The notes beneath the pieces were generated by a model. It saw nothing but the letters and a program-made list of their open reading frames with translations. It was not told the DNA's origin and did no database searches. From positions 62,001-126,000 of the forward strand of contig BAJA01000006.1 of assembly GCA_000613465.1 (NCBI GenBank): 64,000 nucleotides of DNA, read 5' to 3'. This document shows, piece after piece, positions 19,356 through 26,571 of this stretch; position 1 is the first letter of the stretch; each line of letters opens with the position of its first letter. Both the position numbers and the translations under genes were made by a program. Source of the DNA: Bacteroides nordii WAL 11050 = JCM 12987 (GTDB taxonomy: Bacteria > Bacteroidota > Bacteroidia > Bacteroidales > Bacteroidaceae).

Positions 19356-19679
19356 AATTTTTATTTTTTGATATTCATTGATAAATTGCAGTAGCACAGT
19401 AAGAAGTCAGTAAGAAGAAAAGTCACCATGTTTCTGCGCATAATTCTTTTTTTTTCAGTGGATTATCTCTTATGCAGTAAGATAAGTAAGTTATTTCTTC
19501 AAAAGGAAATAGAAATACAGCCTTATATTCCTGCTTGCTCTTTTCTTGTTTTTCTTTTTTCCGGTTTTCCAAAAAGTTTTGGATTTTATCTTACTGCTTA
19601 TTGTGTATTGTATAATAGGCTGATTTTTAACAGTTTGAGTGATTATGTGATACTTTTGCAGTAATTACTGCACGGCTAC
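19356..19679. other. AT-rich gap with short repeats and a 16-bp palindrome
   Basis: No supported gene. AGTAAGAAG is directly repeated at 19398-19406 and 19409-19417 with a further partial copy near 19475. A perfect palindrome TGCAGTAATTACTGCA lies at 19657-19672, just beyond the helicase stop. Position between primase and helicase genes makes a replication origin or operator possible. Confidence 0.4.
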
Positions 19680-20894
19680 CTATCCGTAATCGTCATTTGT
19701 ATAGGATGCAGGAATAGGCTTTATTCTGTACCCATATACCGAATAATTCTGTTTGTTGATACGTTTCTGCACTCGTTTGAACCCGGCTTTGCGCAACGCT
19801 TCCCCCAGCCGTTTTTCAGATAGCTGCATGGCGCATATATCCCGTAAACGTGTCAGTATTTGTGCCGTTGTCATAAAGAACAAGGGTTCTTCCTCCTCTG
19901 TCGGCTTCTCAAAATATTGTGTCAGCATTTCAAACTCGACCGTCTGCACCTCAAATCCTGCATTTGCTAAATGCAATTCTCTAATCTCCATATCATTGAA
20001 CCAGTAGCGCACGCCCTGACGGTACAGGTACATGATTTCGGAATAGACGTTATCCATGTGAATACTTTCTGCCGTGGGCTTGTCTATGTGCAGTACCTCG
20101 AACGGCAAAAAACGCCTGCTGCCTGTCGGGTCGGTCAGGAACTCGTTGCCGTTCACCGAAGCCATGAAGCTGGCGAGGTGGGGGTATTCCTCTATGTAAA
20201 CATCATACGGTCTGCGGTATTTCACTGCCGGGGTGGTGATAAGGTTCTTCAAGGCGTTCTCGTTCTGCTTGTTGAGTTCCTTTAGCTGGTCGTCAATGTT
20301 GATGAACAGGTATTCGGCTATCAGTGTCAGGATGTCTTTGCCCTGCGGGTCTATCTTTCCGGTGAACAGGTAGTTCTTAAGCGGTGTCGGGCAAAGGTTG
20401 TCCAGCCACCACGATTTGAACTGTCCCTGCTTGTCCCCGGTTAGCACTAGACAGGTATGATTCTGACACCCCGTGTCGTTCATTGCGTTGGCTACCACAC
20501 CGATAAGCCATTTCGTGAAATATTCCTCCCATTTGCCGGGATTGGCTACCTGTACCGTGTTCAGAAGCCTGCCGATATGCCCATGTTCGGCAGGATTGAG
20601 AAGCGGCAGGGCGTTAAAGTATTCCCGTATGGGATGTACCTTTCTTGCGAAGTCGCTTTCCAGTATGGTACGGATGTTCTCGGCAGAGGTGACAATACCA
20701 GCGGTTGCGTCCAGCCTGCGCCTGAACGAGTTCAGGACAAATTTCGTAACGGGCTGGTACAAGTCCGAAGAACCCGCAGCCCGGTATTCCGTCCGGCTCT
20801 TTACGGTGTTGAACCGGAAATCGTACAGGACGTTCAACAGGCTTTCGATGCGCTCGTTCTTCGACTGCCAGCTCGATATGCCGTGTTTCATCAC
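19680..20894 (-). CDS. VirE-type (virulence-associated E) helicase-like protein
   Basis: A 404-residue P-loop ATPase-like protein of the VirE/primase-C-terminal group found in phages and Bacteroides mobile elements. Visible are the Walker A-like LTGDKQGQFKSWWL, the acidic stretch IADYLFINIDDQLKE-type region read as YLFINIDDQL, and TDPTGSRRFLPFEV with its conserved arginines. The Walker A is slightly unusual (GQFKS rather than GxGKS). It overlaps the upstream HTH gene by ATGA, and the primase lies downstream, so the three form a replication operon. It probably unwinds DNA during replication of the excised element. Confidence 0.8.
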   Translation of the reverse strand: MMKHGISSWQSKNERIESLLNVLYDFRFNTVKSRTEYRAAGSSDLYQPVTKFVLNSFRRRLDATAGIVTSAENIRTILESDFARKVHPIREYFNALPLLNPAEHGHIGRLLNTVQVANPGKWEEYFTKWLIGVVANAMNDTGCQNHTCLVLTGDKQGQFKSWWLDNLCPTPLKNYLFTGKIDPQGKDILTLIAEYLFINIDDQLKELNKQNENALKNLITTPAVKYRRPYDVYIEEYPHLASFMASVNGNEFLTDPTGSRRFLPFEVLHIDKPTAESIHMDNVYSEIMYLYRQGVRYWFNDMEIRELHLANAGFEVQTVEFEMLTQYFEKPTEEEEPLFFMTTAQILTRLRDICAMQLSEKRLGEALRKAGFKRVQKRINKQNYSVYGYRIKPIPASYTNDDYG

Positions 20895-21199
20895 CTCTTT
20901 TCTTTTTCATCGAGAAGTCTGTTAGAAGCCGGGACATACTGCTGCTGCATCCACTTTTTGAGTTCCTCCATGTCGAAACGCAGGGTACGCCCACGCTTGA
21001 CGCAGGGTATCAGTCCCTTGCTGGCTAAATGATACAGGTAATTGACCGAATACCCGGTTATGCCGCTGGCAACGGATATTTTGACTAACACAGGCTCTTT
21101 TCCGTCCTGCCGTTCTTCGGGCTGTGCGCCCATGACCGGGGCAATCATCTTTTCGATGTTCTCCAGCCGTTTGAAAATTTCTTCGAAAGGATTATTCAT
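20891..21199 (-). CDS. Small HTH_17 (excisionase-like) DNA-binding protein
   Basis: A 102-residue protein with a short N-terminal helix (FEEIFKRLENIEKMI) and a HTH_17 domain (SVASGITGYSVNYLYHLASK, LIPCVKRGRTLRFDMEEL). This is the commonest small regulator directly upstream of helicase/primase genes in Bacteroides mobile elements, where it can act as excisionase or operon regulator. It heads the replication operon and overlaps the helicase gene by 4 bases. Confidence 0.82.
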   Translation of the reverse strand: MNNPFEEIFKRLENIEKMIAPVMGAQPEERQDGKEPVLVKISVASGITGYSVNYLYHLASKGLIPCVKRGRTLRFDMEELKKWMQQQYVPASNRLLDEKEKR

Positions 21200-21536
21200 A
21201 GGTGCTTGTTTTTTGAATTAGCACCACAAATAAAATAAGAAAAATCGGTAAAAAACAAAGCGTCAGCCGTTTGGAATCGCTTTGCTGCGCTCTGCACCAA
21301 ATTAATGTCGGTAAATAGAAAACGGCTTTGTGTTCATTACCTTACTTATTTAGTAAGTGGGGGAAACCGGGGTTTCTGTTCTCTTATTGTTTCTTTCCTG
21401 CTCGTTTGGGTTGGTGGTGGACATTTTTGGACACGCAAGGTCATTTGCGGACAGAAAGAAACAACCTGTCATTCAGTCTTATATATTTGCACCAGTGAAG
21501 AAAAACGGAGTATTGATAATAATAAATATATCGGTT
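21200..21536. promoter_or_regulatory. Divergent control region between HTH genes
   Basis: A gap of 337 bases between oppositely transcribed HTH genes. A rightward -7 box TATATTTG (21482-21489) lies 48 bases before the gene at 21537. No clear leftward promoter or coding frame is seen. Confidence 0.45.
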
Positions 21537-21824
21537 ATGGAAATAGTGACGATTGAAAAGAGAACCTTTGAACTTTGGAAACAGAGGTTTGAAAATTTTG
21601 TGGGGCGTGTGGATGCGCTCTGTGTGCCTTTACGCAGGAAGCGTGACAAGTGGCTGGATAACTGCGAGACCTGCCGTTTGCTGAATGTTTCAGCCCGGAC
21701 GATGCAGACCTACCGTGATACGGGGAAACTGCCTTATTCGCAGATTAACAATAAGATTTACTATAAGGCTTCGGACGTGGAAACATTTCTGCTTAGCCAA
21801 GTAAGGGACAATTCTAAAAAGTAG
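21537..21824 (+). CDS. Small HTH protein, tandem copy 1
   Basis: A 95-residue protein starting at 21537 (MEIVTIEKRTFELW); longer upstream readings would run through the promoter. The HTH domain (WLDNCETCRLLNVSARTMQT, GKLPYSQINNKIYYKASDV) is closely similar to the protein at 15842. It is followed after 4 bases by a second HTH gene. Tandem HTH pairs of this sort are typical near the integrase of Bacteroides conjugative and mobilizable elements, where they control excision. The exact role here is inferred. Confidence 0.8.
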   Translation: MEIVTIEKRTFELWKQRFENFVGRVDALCVPLRRKRDKWLDNCETCRLLNVSARTMQTYRDTGKLPYSQINNKIYYKASDVETFLLSQVRDNSKK

Positions 21825-21828
21825 GCGT

Positions 21829-22110
21829 ATGGATTTGATAACGAAAGATTCCGAAACCACGCTGGTACTGTTTTCCTCCCTTGACAGGGTGCTGGAACAC
21901 GTGGAGTACGTGGTAATGAACTATCGCCCGGTATTGAACGGTGAACACTACTTGACAGGCGAGGAAGTGTGCGAGCGGCTTTGCATCAGCAAACGGACGT
22001 TGCAGGATTACAGGGACACGGGACTGCTGGGATATGTGCAGCTTCCGGGAAAAATCATCTACCGGGAAAGCGAGATTTTAGACCTGCTGGAAAGGTATTA
22101 CAGAAAATGA
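21829..22110 (+). CDS. Small HTH protein, tandem copy 2
   Basis: A 93-residue protein with HTH block YLTGEEVCERLCISKRTLQD followed by GLLGYVQLPGKIIYRESEIL. It is a divergent paralogue of the gene just before it and of the one at 15842. The 4-base gap indicates an operon. It ends before a convergent terminator shared with the protease gene. Confidence 0.8.
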   Translation: MDLITKDSETTLVLFSSLDRVLEHVEYVVMNYRPVLNGEHYLTGEEVCERLCISKRTLQDYRDTGLLGYVQLPGKIIYRESEILDLLERYYRK

Positions 22111-22170
22111 AATCTTGAAAACGTGAAATCTTGTTTTCTGTATTTATTGATTTATTGTTTGATTAATTAA

Positions 22171-22212
22171 AAGCCAGCAATCATGGTTTCTTGAAAACTG
22201 TGTTGCTGGCTT
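22171..22212. terminator. Bidirectional terminator
   Basis: AAGCCAGCAA (22171-22180) pairs perfectly with TTGCTGGCTT (22203-22212), between the convergent HTH and protease genes. Confidence 0.7.
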
Positions 22213-22248
22213 CTTCATGTTTATGCGGATAGTCTTTTCAATATCTTG

Positions 22249-23169
22249 TTAATTTTGAATTTTTATGAATGCTTTCCCATTTTGATTCTCTATAATTTTC
22301 ATTGCAGGTGTTGATGAAAATGTATGAGTTGTAGCATGAAACACAGACAGAACTAAATCTTGTAATTGAGAGTCTTTTTCAAGATATTCTATTTTTAACC
22401 CTTTTGATTCTGCTTTTTCACGGGATATATGGCGACCATGACTTTTAAAGTTATCGTGATTAGCCAAAAAAGATGCTATATTCTCTATAATAGGAGCTTT
22501 GACATCTGGAGCTTCTGTTTTGAACATGAATCTATTAAGCCAATCTCTAATTAAGTTTTCAGACATTTTGATATAATTTTCACATTGTGTAATGACAGAA
22601 GGACCATATTGATTAAGTAATATAGCCCATGCTTGTTTATTGGGTTCGTTTACTTCTTGTAATGCTTTATAGAATTGGTCAATTATTGCTTTTGCAGGAT
22701 TACTTGTGGGACCGTTAGGACTATTAATAATCAACTGTGGGTCTACGGGACCTATATTAGAATGTTTTCCCATGACAATACTAGCTCCTGAACATGCAAT
22801 CATTGTGGCAGCAGACATTGCTATTTGGGGAATAATAACTCTTACTTCAGGAAATTGAGCATGCAAATATTCGACAATACCTTCTGCTGCTTCGGGAGAA
22901 CCTCCCGGACTGTGTATAATTAAATCTACAGGCTTTTTTTCAAGTCCGTATGAAACTTCCATCATTCCTTGCACATCTTCCTCTGTTACCGAAAGTAATT
23001 CGGGAGCTCCACCTTTTTGGGTAAAAGCAGTTGCGTACAAAATAATATTTCTGTTTGTATATTTAGATAGTTCAGAAAGGTATTTGCGTCGAATAAAATC
23101 AAAAGGAGCAGAATTCCCTTGGGCACTTTCGACTTTTAATTCTGTTAATATTTCACTCCATGTTGGCAT
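22249..23169 (-). CDS. SDH-type serine protease (ClpP/crotonase fold)
   Basis: A 306-residue protein of the serine dehydrogenase proteinase family (ClpP-like fold, related to SppA). The blocks are LIIHSPGGSPEAAEGIVEYL (84-103), the nucleophile region PQIAMSAATMIACSG (Ser119) and MGKHSNIGPVDPQ. Unlike SppA it has no signal or strong membrane anchor, so it is probably cytoplasmic. Its start overlaps the end of the small upstream gene by 25 bases. It lies between the integrase and the HTH pair, a usual cargo position, and is AT-rich compared with the mob genes. The substrate is unknown. Confidence 0.8.
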   Translation of the reverse strand: MPTWSEILTELKVESAQGNSAPFDFIRRKYLSELSKYTNRNIILYATAFTQKGGAPELLSVTEEDVQGMMEVSYGLEKKPVDLIIHSPGGSPEAAEGIVEYLHAQFPEVRVIIPQIAMSAATMIACSGASIVMGKHSNIGPVDPQLIINSPNGPTSNPAKAIIDQFYKALQEVNEPNKQAWAILLNQYGPSVITQCENYIKMSENLIRDWLNRFMFKTEAPDVKAPIIENIASFLANHDNFKSHGRHISREKAESKGLKIEYLEKDSQLQDLVLSVFHATTHTFSSTPAMKIIENQNGKAFIKIQN

Positions 23170-23345
23170 AATTGATTCGGTTTAGATTTAATGTTATATT
23201 CAATTGAAGAATTTGCAGAAACAGTGTCACTGACGGTTTTATAACGAGTTCCACTAGTTATTTCCCATTTTTGTTTTTCTTGCTCTTGCAATATTTGATA
23301 TATCGCAGGATTATTTACTTTTAAGTTTTCTATGATTCTGTTCAT
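23145..23345 (-). CDS. 66-residue protein coupled to the SDH protease
   Basis: A small hydrophilic protein starting MNRIIENLKVNNPAIYQIL. It has no recognisable family. The start at 23345 is chosen over the longer frame, which would begin almost at the integrase stop. It overlaps the protease start by 25 bases, so the two are probably translated together and may interact; it could be a substrate, adaptor or regulator of the protease. This is inference from context only. Confidence 0.5.
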   Translation of the reverse strand: MNRIIENLKVNNPAIYQILQEQEKQKWEITSGTRYKTVSDTVSANSSIEYNIKSKPNQLCQHGVKY

Positions 23346-23400
23346 GGCTGTTATAACGATTACTTTAAATGCAAATATAGGCCTTTTTCCTTTTAAAAGT

Positions 23401-24651
23401 TTACAATTCAGCATTAAAGTTGCTGAAAAATGATATTTTTCTCTCTACGTATTGCATATCCCTTAGTATCGTTTGGTCTAATACCTTTGCGTAGTGCTGC
23501 GTCATTCGGGTGGATGAATGCCCCAGCATTTTAGCCACGTTCGGCAGTGACACGTTGTTAGCCAGCGCAATAACCGAAGCGAAACTGTGCCGGGCTGTGT
23601 GCGTGGTCAGGTTCTTTTTAATACCGCAAAGGTCGGCAATCTCTTTCAGGTAGCTGTTCATCTTCTGATTGCAGGGAACGGGCAACAAAGTTCCTTTATC
23701 CATGCAGTAGGGGTTATCCTTATACTTTTCAAGTATCTGTTTGGGAATGCTCAAAAGCGGGATGTTACAGAGGTTGTTTGTCTTTTCACGGGGTTTCACT
23801 ATCCACAGGTTGCCGTTGCTGTCCTCTGAAACGTGTTCGGGGCGTAAGTTATACACGTCTATGAATGCCAGCCCGGTATATACGCAGAAGATAAAAACAT
23901 CCCGTACCAGTTCCAGCCGTTCAATCCTGAACTCTTTCTGCCATATCCGGTTTATCTCGGCTTGGCTTAGGAACTGTTTGTTTACCTCCACCTCGTGAAA
24001 CTTGATTCCTGCAAACGGGTTCTTTGTCAGCCACTCGTTGGCAATGGCAAGGTTTATCACTTTCTTAAAACATTTCATGTACCGGATAACGGTATTCTGT
24101 GCGCAATGCTTCTCCGTCTTTAGGTATAAATCGAATTTGCGTACCAGTTCCCCGTTTACCTCACGCAGTAACATATCATCTACCTTGTAATCCCGTTTAA
24201 CCAGTTCCATGAGGTATTTAAGGCAATTGTCGTAACGTCTTACGGTGATGTCGGCATAGTCTGTCCCGATTAGCTTCCGGCAGTTGTCATTATGTTCCTT
24301 GAATACATTATACAATGTCTTGAAAGTTTCGTCCTTTCCCTGATAGCGGTTCACTATGGCACGTGCGGAGATAATCTTTCCCTCCAGTTCCAAGTCTTGG
24401 TAAATCTGATAGAATTTCACACGCAGGGCGTCAATGTAATGGTTAAGTTCTACGGAGTTTCGGTCTTTGCCTGTCGATTTCTCTTTTTCCTGCGACCAAA
24501 GTGGGACTTTTACACTCCGCTTTAGTTGAAGTTCCACGTATAGGCGGTCATAAGTGACACGCACACGCACGGGTGCTTCCCCGTTTTTTAACAGTTTGCT
24601 ACGCTTGATGAAGAACAACACGCTGAATCTTTTTCTTTCCATACGGCTCAA
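23401..24651 (-). CDS. int: Tyrosine recombinase / integrase
   Basis: Catalyses integration and excision of the element. The 416-residue protein has the Bacteroides layout: N-terminal arm-binding domain (RFSVLFFIKRSKLLKNGEAP), SAM-like core-binding domain (about 110-210) and catalytic domain with HTAR (351-354), LGH (His378) and the nucleophile Tyr387 (MTQHYAKV). The usual first catalytic Arg is replaced by Ala in VYTGLAFIDVYNL, a change shared by many Bacteroides integrases. The gene reads away from the right end, with its start about 240 bases from the core site in tRNA-Phe, and has the direct-repeat arm candidate in between. Confidence 0.93.
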   Translation of the reverse strand: MSRMERKRFSVLFFIKRSKLLKNGEAPVRVRVTYDRLYVELQLKRSVKVPLWSQEKEKSTGKDRNSVELNHYIDALRVKFYQIYQDLELEGKIISARAIVNRYQGKDETFKTLYNVFKEHNDNCRKLIGTDYADITVRRYDNCLKYLMELVKRDYKVDDMLLREVNGELVRKFDLYLKTEKHCAQNTVIRYMKCFKKVINLAIANEWLTKNPFAGIKFHEVEVNKQFLSQAEINRIWQKEFRIERLELVRDVFIFCVYTGLAFIDVYNLRPEHVSEDSNGNLWIVKPREKTNNLCNIPLLSIPKQILEKYKDNPYCMDKGTLLPVPCNQKMNSYLKEIADLCGIKKNLTTHTARHSFASVIALANNVSLPNVAKMLGHSSTRMTQHYAKVLDQTILRDMQYVERKISFFSNFNAEL

Positions 24652-24770
24652 TTTTTAATGATACAAAGTTAGGAAATCGAACCGAGAACCCTGTTATGTA
24701 AAATAGTGCAACGTGCTGTAAAAGAATGAAGTAAATACCTCGCAGTGGAACATTTCGGGCTTTTAAAAAC

Positions 24771-24786
24771 AGTCCCTTGAATAAGG
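24771..24786 (+). repeat. Right subterminal direct repeat, candidate integrase arm site
   Basis: AGTCCCTTGAATAAGG is identical to 12994-13009 and lies between the integrase start and the right core site. Confidence 0.55.
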
Positions 24787-24836
24787 ACGTATGGTTTGCT
24801 TCAATCTCACTAATTTTGCCTATTCTTGGAAAAGAA

Positions 24837-24869
24837 AAATCCCTGAACTTCTTTGAAATTCAGGGATTT
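24837..24869 (-). terminator. Terminator immediately downstream of tRNA-Phe
   Basis: AAATCCCTGAA (24837-24847) pairs with TTCAGGGATTT (24859-24869). On the minus strand it is followed by TTTTTCTTTTCC. It lies within the element, so it would stop tRNA-Phe transcription before the integrase. Confidence 0.7.
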
Positions 24870-24890
24870 ACATCGTTTTGCCTTCTTAAA

Positions 24891-24905
24891 AAGTGGTGCC
24901 ACCAG
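24891..24905. repeat. Right attachment-site copy within the tRNA-Phe 3' end
   Basis: AAGTGGTGCCACCAG covers the acceptor strand and part of the T-arm of tRNA-Phe and matches 12918-12932 exactly. Confidence 0.8.
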
Positions 24906-24966
24906 GAATCGAACCGGGGACACAAGGATTTTCAGTCCTTTGCTCTACCAACTGAGCTATGGCACC
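24894..24966 (-). tRNA. tRNA-Phe (anticodon GAA)
   Basis: A 73-base cloverleaf on the minus strand: acceptor GGTGCCA/TGGCACC, D-arm GCTC-AGTTGGTA-GAGC, anticodon loop CTGAAAA (anticodon GAA), T-arm with TTCGATT, discriminator A, no encoded CCA. The gene is intact; its 3' end doubles as the right attachment site. Confidence 0.96.
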
Positions 24967-24983
24967 TTTCTTGTTTGCGGGTG

Positions 24984-25013
24984 CAAAGATAGGTATATTT
25001 TTCAATACTGCAA
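24984..25013 (-). promoter_or_regulatory. tRNA-Phe promoter
   Basis: On the minus strand TTG (25011-25013), 19 bases, then TATCTTTG (24984-24991): a near-ideal Bacteroidota promoter 17 bases before the tRNA. It presumably once served tRNA-Phe and tRNA-Pro together. Confidence 0.75.
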
Positions 25014-25171
25014 TAACTTCAAGAAAAAAATGCAGGTTTTTTACATTTCTGACTATTTTGTTTTAGGGTACTGCAAATAAATATCCTGCAAAATAAAAAA
25101 GGATTGAGATATTTTATATTTTTACGCTCAAATAAGACAAGATTATAATAAACAGACATTGCAAACATAAC

Positions 25172-26410
25172 ATGCTAATACCTTATATTACTGCCGGATT
25201 ATTTTTAGTTTATAGTATCTTTATTACAGTCAAATATCAGCAAGGACAGAAAAAAGCCTGTCGGAGAGAGAAAGAAAACAGTAGAGAACGGCAGAAAGAA
25301 GATTTGATTTTCCGGAATGTGAACACTTATCTTTTACTGATAGGTAAGGATTTTGTTGTACAGAAGACAAACTATTACTCACTGAATGGTATCGAAGAAG
25401 ATAAAAGTATAAAGCGGGTGGGAGATTTGCTTCACTGTAAGAATGCAGTAGAATCGGGAGAATGTGGCACCCATGCATGTTGTAAGGTTTGTGGAGTGCG
25501 GGTTGCCATTGGCAGAGCTTTTTATAAAAGGGAGAATTTTGATCGCTTTGAGGCATCTATGCAGATAGTGAGTCAGAACAATAAACAGATTACTCCATGT
25601 GACGTACATGCATCAGGAAATTATTTGAATATAAATGATGAAGAACTGATGTTATTGACTGTTTATGACATCAGTGAACTTAGGAATACACAGCGGTTGT
25701 TACAACTCGAACAGGAGAATTCGCGTTCATGTGATAAGTTAAAGAATGCATTTATTGCCAACATGAGCCATGAGATCCGTACGCCGATGAATGCTATTGT
25801 AGGTTTTTCCAGTTTGCTGGCTACGGCATCAAGTGAGGAAGAAAAGAATATGTATACTGATATCATTAATCAGAATAGTGACCGTTTGTTGCAGTTGATT
25901 TCCGATATTCTTGATCTTTCTCAGATTGAAGCCGGGAGTTTTGATTTTCATTATTCGAAATTTAATGCCAATGATCTGTTAAGAGAATTATATGCTTTAT
26001 TTAATATCCGGCTGGTAGAGAAGCCCGAAGTGACATTGGTGTGTGAGGCTGATCTGACAGAACTGACCATATATTCAGAGCGGCAGCGTATTATGCAGGT
26101 ATTTATGAATCTGTTGACGAATGCAATGAAGTTTACCCAGAATGGAGAGATTTGTTTTGGTTGTCGGGTGAGGGATGGAAAAGAACTGTATTGCTACGTA
26201 CGGGATTCCGGAATTGGAATATCTTCTGAAGAACAGAGTAAGATATTCAGCCGTTTTACCAAACTGGATCGGGAGGTCCCGGGAACCGGATTGGGATTGA
26301 CGCTTTCACAAACTGTAGTAGAGAAATTAGGAGGTAAAATAGGAGTCCGGTCACAACAGGGTGAAGGATCTACTTTCTGGTTTGTTTTGCCACTAACTTC
26401 AGAATCTTGA
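25172..26410 (+). CDS. Orphan sensor histidine kinase with Cys-rich PAS-like domain
   Basis: A 412-residue membrane kinase: one N-terminal transmembrane segment (about 4-20), a PAS-like domain (about 45-170) with cysteines at 89, 98, 103, 104 and 107 in HCKNAVESGECGTHACCKVC, then HisKA with SHEIRTPMNAIVGF (His200) and HATPase with NLLTNAMKF, DSGIGIS and GTGLGLTL. The Cys cluster suggests binding of a metal, heme or Fe-S centre, or redox sensing. No receiver domain or adjacent response regulator is seen, so its partner is elsewhere. Confidence 0.88.
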   Translation: MLIPYITAGLFLVYSIFITVKYQQGQKKACRREKENSRERQKEDLIFRNVNTYLLLIGKDFVVQKTNYYSLNGIEEDKSIKRVGDLLHCKNAVESGECGTHACCKVCGVRVAIGRAFYKRENFDRFEASMQIVSQNNKQITPCDVHASGNYLNINDEELMLLTVYDISELRNTQRLLQLEQENSRSCDKLKNAFIANMSHEIRTPMNAIVGFSSLLATASSEEEKNMYTDIINQNSDRLLQLISDILDLSQIEAGSFDFHYSKFNANDLLRELYALFNIRLVEKPEVTLVCEADLTELTIYSERQRIMQVFMNLLTNAMKFTQNGEICFGCRVRDGKELYCYVRDSGIGISSEEQSKIFSRFTKLDREVPGTGLGLTLSQTVVEKLGGKIGVRSQQGEGSTFWFVLPLTSES

Positions 26411-26510
26411 ATCTGATAACGCTTGCTTCTCCTCCACTTTCTGAGGATACAGGCGTTAGGCTAAGTTTTTCGTATAACAGAAGATAGATTTTCTGCCTAT
26501 ATATAAGGAA

Positions 26511-26552
26511 ATGAGGGATATACCGGAAAATAAATCCCGGTATATCCCTCAT
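26511..26552. terminator. Bidirectional terminator
   Basis: ATGAGGGATATACCGG (26511-26526) pairs perfectly with CCGGTATATCCCTCAT (26537-26552) and is followed by TTTTGT, between the convergent kinase and gadC genes. Confidence 0.85.
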
Positions 26553-26571
26553 TTTTGTATAAATAATCTTT

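Larger units (their letters stand above)
12918..24905. mobile_element. NBU-like integrative mobilizable element inserted at tRNA-Phe
   Basis: The 15-bp sequence AAGTGGTGCCACCAG occurs directly repeated at 12918-12932 and 24891-24905. The right copy is the 3' end of an intact tRNA-Phe gene; the left copy is a stranded duplicate. Between them (11,973 bp per unit) lie a tyrosine integrase next to the right end, MobA-type relaxase, MobC-like protein, oriT-like hairpin, primase, VirE-type helicase, four small HTH proteins and cargo. This matches the layout of Bacteroides mobilizable elements such as NBU1, which use tRNA 3' ends as attB. No conjugation (tra) genes are present, so transfer would need a helper element. 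Confidence 0.85.

Noticed and set aside
19428-19664. 78-codon frame between primase and helicase genes
   Set aside because: Hydrophobic, Phe-rich translation of AT-rich DNA with no family likeness, and it contains the palindrome and repeats of the gap.
22249-23169. SppA signal peptide peptidase
   Set aside because: It has no N-terminal membrane anchor and the arrangement matches the SDH proteinase family instead.
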